NCBI GenBank assembly: GCA_017883345.1 | Contig: JADGNT010000151.1 | Coordinates: forward strand, 1 to 9,068 | Reading direction: 5' to 3' | From: Candidatus Solibacter sp. | GTDB taxonomy: Bacteria > Acidobacteriota > Terriglobia > Bryobacterales > Bryobacteraceae | Length of the DNA: 9,068 nt | Shown here: piece by piece, positions 1 through 5,522 of the stretch | Numbering within the stretch: the stretch's first letter is position 1 | Layout of the letters: each line of letters begins with the position of its first letter | The notes under the pieces: generated by a model | What the model was told of the DNA's origin: nothing | Seen by the model: the letters and a program-made list of their open reading frames with translations, nothing else | Databases searched by the model: none | Made by a program: the position numbers and the translations under genes

Positions 1-201
1 CCGCTTTCCTTCCTGAACGCGGATGACGCCGTACGTCTGGGCAGGATGACGGTATGGCAGGAGATCGAAGACGGCGGCGTGGCGCCGGCCGGGCAGAAGA
101 TGTTTCTGGTGGACGACGAGGAGTTCGCCTTCCTGGAGTTGCGGCAGCTCGAATTCCACGCGCGGCAAACGGACTCCGAACAACATGCCCCTACGCAATG
201 A
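1..201 (+). CDS. tagJ: TagJ/ImpE-like T6SS accessory protein, C-terminal end (5' truncated by window)
   Basis: An open frame enters from the left edge and stops with TGA at 199-201, leaving the last 66 residues. The visible tail contains LGRMTVWQEI, then GQKMFLVDDEEFAFLELRQL. This resembles the C-terminal end of ImpE/TagJ proteins, where a 'GRxTxW' stretch is followed by 'GQ-x-(M/L)-L-x-(D)DxxxxLLExR'. TagJ is a cytoplasmic T6SS accessory protein. In Pseudomonas aeruginosa H1-T6SS it binds the sheath protein TssB and the ClpV ATPase; here that role is inferred by family only. The stop lies inside tssA, so the two genes overlap by 17 bases and are probably translated together. The family call rests on a short tail, so it is likely rather than certain. 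Confidence 0.7.
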   Translation, partial: PLSFLNADDAVRLGRMTVWQEIEDGGVAPAGQKMFLVDDEEFAFLELRQLEFHARQTDSEQHAPTQ

Positions 202-2017
202 CCTGCTAAACCCCATAGCCGGAGAAAATCCGAGCGGGCAGAATCTCCGGTACGCTCCGGTATACGACAAGATCAAGGAGTCTCGCCGGGAAGACGACGA
301 CGCCGCGCAAGGCGACTGGAAGCGGGAGCGGAAGGTCGCCGACTGGCCGCTGGTCGTCAAGACGGCCGGCGAGACGCTCGCCACCAAGAGCAAGGACCTG
401 CAACTGGCGGCGTGGCTGACGGAAGCGTTGCTGAAGACGCAAGGCGTTGGCGGACTGCGCGACGGACTCGACCTGCTCAAGGGCTTGATCGAAGGCTTCT
501 GGGACACGCTCTATCCGGAGATCGAGGACGGCGATGCGGAGATGCGCGCGGCTCCGCTCGATTGGGTCGGCGGCCGGCTGGACCGGACCGTAAAGGACGG
601 TGCACTCACCCGGAGCGGCTATAGCTGGTTTGTCTACAAGGAGTCCCGCAAGGTTCCCACCGAAACGGAAGCGGGGGAATCAACGCCCAAGGCGGAAGCG
701 CGCGAAGCGGCGGTCGCCGAGGGCAAACTGACGCCTGAGGAGTTCGACAAGAGCTTCGAGAGTTCGCCGAAGGCGTATTACGTGCAGTTGGCCGCGGACT
801 TCGACGGCGCGCTGGAATCGCTGCAAGCTTTGGACGAGCTCTGCGGAGAGAAGTTCCAGGATGTGGCTCCCAGTTTTGGGCCGCTGCGCCAGACTCTGGA
901 GGAAGTCCAGCAGGCGATCCGTATTTTCCTGCAGAAGAAGCGGGAGAAGGAACCGGACGAGCCGGTGGAGGGGGCGGACGCCGAAGCGGTGGAGCCCGAA
1001 ACGGAGGCGGCATGGGACGCAACGCCGGTAGCGCAGGCCGGTGGCGCCGCGCCGGCGCGGGCCAGGAAACCAGGCGGCGCGCTCTCCGCGGAGCCGGCGG
1101 ACCGGGACGACGCGATCGCGCGCGTGGTGTCCGCGGCGAAGTTTATGCGCGGCGAGAACCAGTATGACCCCGCGCCGTACCTGATATTGCGCGGCCTGCG
1201 CTGGGGCGAGCTGCGCGCCGCCGGCACGGACATCGACCAGTCATTGCTCGCCGCCCCGCCTTCGGATCTCCGGCAAAATCTCAAACGCCTCTCCATGGAA
1301 AGCAACTGGACGGAGGTGCTGGAGGTTGCCGAGAGGGGAATGGGGATGGAGTGCGGCCGAGGCTGGCTGGACCTGCAACGCTATGTAGGCCGCGCCTGCT
1401 ACGAGCTGGGCAGCGACTACGAACCCATCCGCAACGCGGTGATCTCGGGAGTGCGCGGATTGCTGGCGGACTATCCGCAGCTTGCGGGACTGACCCTGAT
1501 GGACGACACTGCGACAGCCAATGCCGAGACACAGACGTGGCTGAAGGAGTATGTGGCGGTTGCGCCGGCCGAAGCGCAGTACACGCCCACGCCGTACCAG
1601 GCCGATGCCGAAGATGGGAGCGCTTCCGGGTCCGGTGCGGAGGCGGCGCCGGATACCTTCGAACTGGCCATGCTGGCCGCCCGCTCCGGCCGCCCGCAGG
1701 AAGGCATCGAAATGCTGATGCGCGAGATGGCGCAGGAGCGCAATGGCCGCGCCCGCTTCCACCGCAAGGTGCAGCTTACGCAACTCTGCATCGGCACGGG
1801 GTATGAAGCCATCGCGGTGCCGATTCTCCAGGAACTGGCTGCCGAGATCGAACGCCGCAAGCTGGAAGATTGGGAGTCGCCGGAGCTGCTGGCGCAGCCG
1901 CTGGCTTTGCTTTACCGCTGTCTGACCAAGGCCGATGGCAGCCCGGAAGACCGTCAGAAACTGTACTCCTGGATTTGCCGTTTGGATCCGCTGCAGGCGA
2001 TGAGCGTTACGAGATAG
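185..2017 (+). CDS. tssA: TssA, T6SS baseplate/sheath assembly cap protein (ImpA N-terminal domain, VasJ-like C-terminus)
   Basis: 610 residues. Residues 7-34 carry the ImpA_N signature (LLNPIAGENPSGQNLRY followed by a PVYDKIKESRR helix), which fixes the family and supports the ATG at 185. A helical middle region (to about 250) contains EGKLTPEEFDKSF and is followed by an acidic, Pro/Ala-rich linker (about 253-308). A second helical block follows (about 310-455), then another low-complexity linker (about 460-489). The C-terminal domain (490-610) contains FELAMLAARSGRPQEGIEML and RARFHRKVQLTQLC and resembles the VasJ/TssA C-terminal type. TssA proteins bind the baseplate and the distal end of the growing sheath and coordinate tube and sheath polymerisation in the cytoplasm. 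No good Shine-Dalgarno site precedes the start, and the 17-base overlap with the upstream gene suggests translational coupling. The gene is followed by the 156-base gap with the palindromic element. Confidence 0.92.
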   Translation: MPLRNDLLNPIAGENPSGQNLRYAPVYDKIKESRREDDDAAQGDWKRERKVADWPLVVKTAGETLATKSKDLQLAAWLTEALLKTQGVGGLRDGLDLLKGLIEGFWDTLYPEIEDGDAEMRAAPLDWVGGRLDRTVKDGALTRSGYSWFVYKESRKVPTETEAGESTPKAEAREAAVAEGKLTPEEFDKSFESSPKAYYVQLAADFDGALESLQALDELCGEKFQDVAPSFGPLRQTLEEVQQAIRIFLQKKREKEPDEPVEGADAEAVEPETEAAWDATPVAQAGGAAPARARKPGGALSAEPADRDDAIARVVSAAKFMRGENQYDPAPYLILRGLRWGELRAAGTDIDQSLLAAPPSDLRQNLKRLSMESNWTEVLEVAERGMGMECGRGWLDLQRYVGRACYELGSDYEPIRNAVISGVRGLLADYPQLAGLTLMDDTATANAETQTWLKEYVAVAPAEAQYTPTPYQADAEDGSASGSGAEAAPDTFELAMLAARSGRPQEGIEMLMREMAQERNGRARFHRKVQLTQLCIGTGYEAIAVPILQELAAEIERRKLEDWESPELLAQPLALLYRCLTKADGSPEDRQKLYSWICRLDPLQAMSVTR

Positions 2018-2091
2018 GCTAGACAAGAGATAGGGAACTGTAGACAGAAGACGGAAGCACCGCTCCCTAAGAAGGTGAGAAAGAACCGGTT

Positions 2092-2111
2092 GGCAGGCGA
2101 AAGCGCCTGCC
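2092..2111 (+). repeat. Hairpin 1 of the tssA-tssE palindromic element
   Basis: The stem GGCAGGCG (2092-2099) pairs perfectly with CGCCTGCC (2104-2111) around the 4-base loop AAAG. It is GC-rich and would be very stable in RNA. No T-run follows, so it is not a standard intrinsic terminator. Confidence 0.85.
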
Positions 2112-2121
2112 CCACACGTGG

Positions 2122-2141
2122 GACAGACGCTTTCGTCTGTC
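2122..2141 (+). repeat. Hairpin 2 of the tssA-tssE palindromic element
   Basis: The stem GACAGACG (2122-2129) pairs perfectly with CGTCTGTC (2134-2141) around the loop CTTT. It is an inverted copy of hairpin 1 that differs by G:C to A:T substitutions on both sides of the stem, so the hairpin stays fully paired. Confidence 0.85.
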
Positions 2142-2173
2142 AACCTTCTTAGGGAGCGGTCCACGAGAAACTT

Positions 2174-2674
2174 ATGGCGCGATGGGAGCCGGAACAGACG
2201 GTTACGCAGTCGGTGCTGGACAGGCTGATCGACCGCGACCCGGCCAGCAACTCGGAAGCGTCGCTGACGCGCGTCCAATCCGTGCGGCAGTTGAAGGTTT
2301 CGCTGCGCCGCGACCTGGAATGGCTGTTGAACTCGCGGCGCACGCCGGATGCCGTGGGCCGCGAATTCCAGGAACTGGAACAGTCCCTGTACAATTACGG
2401 GCTGCCCGATGTGACCTCGCTGAGTTGGGACTCGGCGCGCGACCGCGGCCGGCTGGCACGTATGATCGAACAGGTGCTGCACACCTTCGAACCGCGCCTG
2501 ACCGGAATTCGCGTGGTCGCGGCGCCCGCGACGGCCGGTGCGCAACACGTGATGCGGTTTCAGATCGAGGGGATGCTGGAAATGGACCCCACGCCCGAGC
2601 ACATCTCTTTCGACACCTTGCTGCAACTCTCGAGCGGCGAGTATCAGGTCAAGGGGGATTTAGGTGCGGGATGA
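2174..2674 (+). CDS. tssE: TssE, gp25-like T6SS baseplate wedge protein
   Basis: 166 residues, a normal length for TssE. Recognisable family elements in order are SVLDRLID (13-20), LRRDLEWLLNSRR (44-56), YGLPDVTSLS (75-84) and the gp25-type EPR motif within FEPRL (105-109). TssE is the homologue of phage T4 gp25. With TssF, TssG and TssK it forms the baseplate wedges, and it helps start sheath polymerisation against the inner membrane-docked complex. The ATG start is preceded by only a weak purine stretch (GAGAAA, 2165-2170). A better GGAG (2153-2156) lies 17 bases upstream, inside the right arm of the palindrome. The gene overlaps tssF by 11 bases. Confidence 0.93.
   Translation: MARWEPEQTVTQSVLDRLIDRDPASNSEASLTRVQSVRQLKVSLRRDLEWLLNSRRTPDAVGREFQELEQSLYNYGLPDVTSLSWDSARDRGRLARMIEQVLHTFEPRLTGIRVVAAPATAGAQHVMRFQIEGMLEMDPTPEHISFDTLLQLSSGEYQVKGDLGAG
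2651..2659 (+). promoter_or_regulatory. Ribosome binding site of tssF, supporting a GTG start
   Basis: AAGGGGGAT lies 4-12 bases upstream of GTG at 2664, inside the end of tssE. It supports the GTG as the true start, giving the expected TssF N-terminus MRDDLLLYYERE. Confidence 0.6.
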
Positions 2675-4505
2675 CCTGCTGCTCTACTACGAGCGTGAGC
2701 TGACCTTTCTGCGCCAGATGGGCGCGGAGTTTGCGGCCAAGTATCCAAAAGTCGCCTCGCGCCTGGTGCTGGAGCCGGATAAGTGCGAAGATCCGCACGT
2801 GGAACGCCTGCTGGAGGCGTTTGCTTTTTTGACGGCCCGCGTGCACCTCAAGATCGACGACGAGTTTCCGGAGATCACCGAGGCGCTGTTAAGCATTCTG
2901 CATCCGCACTACCTGCGGCCGATTCCATCGATGTCGGTGGCTGAGTTCCACGTGGATCCCTCCCAGGCGGCGCCGGACGGCGGCTTGAAACTGGACCGCG
3001 GATCGGTGTTGAATTCGCGGCCGGTGAATGGCGTACCCTGCAAGTTCCGCACGTGCCACGACCTGACGTTTTGGCCGCTCGAAGTCACCGAGGCCGAGTG
3101 GAAGACGCCGGACCGCCTGCAGCCTCCGGTCAAGTCTTCCGAAGCGGTGGCCGCGGTGCGCATCGCTTTGCGATGTCCGGGCGATCTGAAGTTCGCCAAG
3201 CTGGGGCTCTCCTCGTTGAGGTTCTACCTCAACGGCGAGAGCAACCTGGTGCATACGCTGTATGAACTGCTGTGCAATAACTGCAGCCACATCGTCATAC
3301 GGGACACCTCGCCCAAGTCGCGGGTGCAGCCGGTAATTCTCGGCGCCGATGCGCTGCGGCCGGCCGGATTCGGCGAAGACGACGGCATGCTGCCCTACAC
3401 GCGCCGGTCGTTCGTGGGCTACCGGCTGTTGCAGGAGTATTTCTGCTTCCCACAGAAGTTCTTCTTCCTGGATCTCACCGGGCTGGAGCGGATTTGCCAG
3501 GCCGGCTTCGGCGGGCAGGCGGAGATCATCCTGATGATTTCGCCTTTTGAGCGGGGCGAGCGCCGGCAGATGTTGGAACTGGGCGTGAGCGCCAAGACCT
3601 TCCGGCTGAACTGCGCTCCCATCGTGAACCTCTTTGCGCAAACCGCGGAGCCCATCCTGCTCGATCACACCGCCTACGAGTACCAGGTGGTGCCGGACGT
3701 GAGCCGGCGGAGAGCCACCGAAGTATTTGAGATCACGGACGTGCAAAGCGCCAACCCGCAGTCTGGAGAAGTGGTCCAGTTCGAACCGTTCTATTCCTAT
3801 CGTCACGGGGTGGGCCGCTCCAAGGCGCAGGCATTCTGGCGCGCCTCGCGGCGCGCGTCGGGCTACCGCGACGACGAGGGCACGGATGTGTTTCTTTCGC
3901 TGGTGGACCTTTCCTCGCGGCCGGTGCGGCCGAACCTGGACGCCCTGGTCGTGCGCACCGTGTGCACCAACCGGGACCTGCCGGCGCGGCTGCCCTTCGG
4001 CAACGAAGCGGGCGATTTCGAGCTGGAAGGCGCGCTGCCCGTGAAGCGCATTGTGGCGCTGATCAAGCCGACCGATGCGCTGCGGCCGCCGGTGGGCAAG
4101 GATTCCATGTGGCGGCTGGTGTCGCAACTCTCGCTCAACTATCTCTCGCTGGTGGAAAACGGCAGGGAAGCATTGCAGGAGATTCTGCGGCTCTACAACT
4201 TCACGGGGTCCACCTATTCCGAAAAGCAAATTGAGGGGTTGGCCGGGCTGGACAGCCGGCGGCACTTCGCCCGCGTGATTTCCGAAGACGGCGTGGTGTT
4301 CGCGCGCGGCACGCAGGTGGAGATGGAGTTCGACGAAGACCAGTTTGTGGGCGGCGGAGTGTATCTGTTCGCCTCCGTACTGGAATATTTCCTGGGACTG
4401 TATGTATCGATGAACAGTTTCAGCCAGCTCCGTGTACGCACGCGGCAGAGGAAGGAGATTCTCAGACAGTGGCCACCTCGGGCCGGTCAGAAAATACTGC
4501 TCTAG
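2664..4505 (+). CDS. tssF: TssF, T6SS baseplate wedge protein
   Basis: 613 residues, typical TssF length. The N-terminus is diagnostic: YYERELTFLRQMGAEFAAKY (8-27), DPHVERLLEAFAFLTARVHL (43-62), then DDEFPEITEALLSILHPHYL (65-84). The rest is beta-rich, as expected for the part that wraps around TssG. Two TssF and one TssG form the core of each wedge of the six-fold cytoplasmic baseplate, joined by TssE and TssK. The start is GTG; no ATG better fits the conserved N-terminus. It overlaps tssE by 11 bases and tssG by 37 bases, so E, F and G are very likely translated as a coupled unit. No break, frameshift or missing region is visible. Confidence 0.95.
   Translation: MRDDLLLYYERELTFLRQMGAEFAAKYPKVASRLVLEPDKCEDPHVERLLEAFAFLTARVHLKIDDEFPEITEALLSILHPHYLRPIPSMSVAEFHVDPSQAAPDGGLKLDRGSVLNSRPVNGVPCKFRTCHDLTFWPLEVTEAEWKTPDRLQPPVKSSEAVAAVRIALRCPGDLKFAKLGLSSLRFYLNGESNLVHTLYELLCNNCSHIVIRDTSPKSRVQPVILGADALRPAGFGEDDGMLPYTRRSFVGYRLLQEYFCFPQKFFFLDLTGLERICQAGFGGQAEIILMISPFERGERRQMLELGVSAKTFRLNCAPIVNLFAQTAEPILLDHTAYEYQVVPDVSRRRATEVFEITDVQSANPQSGEVVQFEPFYSYRHGVGRSKAQAFWRASRRASGYRDDEGTDVFLSLVDLSSRPVRPNLDALVVRTVCTNRDLPARLPFGNEAGDFELEGALPVKRIVALIKPTDALRPPVGKDSMWRLVSQLSLNYLSLVENGREALQEILRLYNFTGSTYSEKQIEGLAGLDSRRHFARVISEDGVVFARGTQVEMEFDEDQFVGGGVYLFASVLEYFLGLYVSMNSFSQLRVRTRQRKEILRQWPPRAGQKILL
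4452..4457 (+). promoter_or_regulatory. Ribosome binding site of tssG, supporting a GTG start
   Basis: AAGGAG inside the 3' end of tssF lies 11 bases before GTG at 4469. The spacing is slightly long but usable, and it explains the 37-base overlap between tssF and tssG. Confidence 0.5.
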
Positions 4506-5503
4506 CGCGCTGGCCGATCGCGGATCTGCTCGACCGGGAACCTTACCTGTTCGAGTTCTTCCAGGCGATCCGGTTGATGGCGCGGATGGAGCCGCAACGC
4601 AAGGTGGTGGGTGGGTTTCACAACCCGGCCGCCGAGGTAGTGCGTTTTGGCGCGAATCCGGACGTGTCGTTTCCGGCCAGCGCGATCCAGTCGCTGGAAT
4701 TGCGCGAGGGCAAGCCGTCATTGATGCGGGTGAACTTCATGGGACTGCAGGGCCCCCTGGGCGTGCTCCCCCGCTCCTACTGCGAACTCGTCAATGAGCG
4801 GATCCGCGCGCGCGACACCACGCTGCGGGATTTCTTCGACCTGTTCAACCACCGGATCATCTCGCTGTTTTATCAGGCTTGGGAGAAATTCCACTTTCAA
4901 ATTCCCTACGAACGCGGCGAGCGCGACCGCTTTTCGCACTACGTGCTGGCGCTATTGGGGCTGGATACGCCGGGCTTGCAGAACCGGCAGGACGTGGCGG
5001 ACGAGTCGCTGCTTTTTTACGGCGGGCTGCTCTCCATGCACTCCCGCTCGGCCACCGGGCTGCGCCAGGTGTTGGGGGACTACTTCAGCGTTCCGGTGGA
5101 GATCGAGCAGTTCGTGGGCGCGTGGTATCCGGTGGAACTGGAATCGCAGTGTTCGCTGGGCGAGAACGGCGGCTATTCGGAACAGTTGGGGTTGGGCGCG
5201 GTAGTGGGCAATGAGACCTGGGACCAGCAATCCAGGGTGCGCATCCAACTGGGACCGCTGACGCTGGAGCAGTATGTGGACTTCCTGCCCGGCCACGAGG
5301 GGCATCGCCAGTTGCGCTCGCTGACGCGGTTCTACACGGGCGGCGAGTACGATGTGGAAGTCCAGTTGATTCTCCGCAGGCAGGAGGTTCCCGCCTGCGA
5401 GTTGAAGCCGCAAGACGGCGATGGCCAGCAACTGGGTTGGACCAGTTGGATGAAATCGGCGGAGTTTACGCACGACGCAGGCGAGACGGTACTGGAATTA
5501 TAG
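4469..5503 (+). CDS. tssG: TssG, T6SS baseplate wedge protein
   Basis: 344 residues, in the usual TssG range. Family features are LDREPYLFEFFQAIRLMAR (21-39), the strongly conserved VNFMGLQGPLGVLPRSYCEL (88-107) and DFFDLFNHRIISLFYQAWEK (121-140). The protein ends with a YTGGEYDVEVQLIL strand followed by LGWTSWM. TssG sits at the centre of the TssF2-TssG wedge and contacts TssK and the VgrG hub. It starts with GTG inside tssF (37-base overlap); a start further in would cut into the conserved LARWPIADLL helix. The gene is intact and is followed 19 bases later by clpV. Confidence 0.94.
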   Translation: MATSGRSENTALARWPIADLLDREPYLFEFFQAIRLMARMEPQRKVVGGFHNPAAEVVRFGANPDVSFPASAIQSLELREGKPSLMRVNFMGLQGPLGVLPRSYCELVNERIRARDTTLRDFFDLFNHRIISLFYQAWEKFHFQIPYERGERDRFSHYVLALLGLDTPGLQNRQDVADESLLFYGGLLSMHSRSATGLRQVLGDYFSVPVEIEQFVGAWYPVELESQCSLGENGGYSEQLGLGAVVGNETWDQQSRVRIQLGPLTLEQYVDFLPGHEGHRQLRSLTRFYTGGEYDVEVQLILRRQEVPACELKPQDGDGQQLGWTSWMKSAEFTHDAGETVLEL

Positions 5504-5510
5504 GTTCAGA

Positions 5511-5515
5511 GAGGA
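5511..5515 (+). promoter_or_regulatory. Ribosome binding site of tssH/clpV
   Basis: GAGGA in the 19-base gap after tssG lies 7 bases before the ATG at 5523. This optimal spacing marks the start and indicates independent translation initiation within the same transcript. Confidence 0.7.
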
Positions 5516-5522
5516 AACTAAT

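Larger units (their letters stand above)
2059..2160. repeat. 102-bp composite palindromic element with perfect 18-bp terminal inverted repeats
   Basis: The outer arms, 2059-2076 (ACCGCTCCCTAAGAAGGT) and 2143-2160, are exact reverse complements over 18 bases. Inside lies an imperfect palindrome. Bases 2088-2115 match the reverse complement of 2118-2145 at 24 of 28 positions, around a CCCAC-AC-GTGGG centre (2111-2122). Each half folds into its own perfect hairpin: 2092-2099 with 2104-2111, and 2122-2129 with 2134-2141. No clear target-site duplication flanks the element and it carries no coding frame. The architecture resembles REP/BIME-type or MITE-like repeats. An origin by transposition is inference, and it could instead act as an RNA structure ahead of tssE. 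Confidence 0.85.
2018..2173. other. Intergenic gap between tssA and tssE, filled by a palindromic repeat
   Basis: This is the largest non-coding stretch in the window. About 40 bases after the tssA stop show nothing recognisable apart from a small direct repeat of TAGACA (around 2020 and 2041). From 2059 to 2160 the gap is a nested inverted-repeat element, described separately. Only 13 bases separate the end of that element from the tssE start codon. I see no convincing sigma-70 promoter and no stem followed by a T-run that would make a classical intrinsic terminator. Confidence 0.8.

Noticed and set aside
2059..2160. Insertion sequence or MITE with target-site duplication
   Set aside because: The 18-bp terminal inverted repeats fit, but the bases outside the arms (AAGC on the left, CCAC on the right) do not form a duplication and no transposase is encoded. 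I keep only the repeat call.
2059..2160. CRISPR array or attachment site
   Set aside because: The repeats are inverted, not direct with regular spacers, and no cas, integrase or tRNA gene is present.
1241..2626. A 461-codon minus-strand open frame spanning tssA, the gap and tssE
   Set aside because: It is antisense to two well-supported genes and runs through the palindromic repeat. It has no recognisable domain, so it is a shadow frame.
2889..4721. A 610-codon open frame on the minus strand opposite tssF and the start of tssG
   Set aside because: Its composition (rich in Arg, His, Gln, Pro) is what GC-rich codon bias produces opposite a real gene. The plus strand here is an unmistakable TssF and TssG, and the minus frame shows no family motif.
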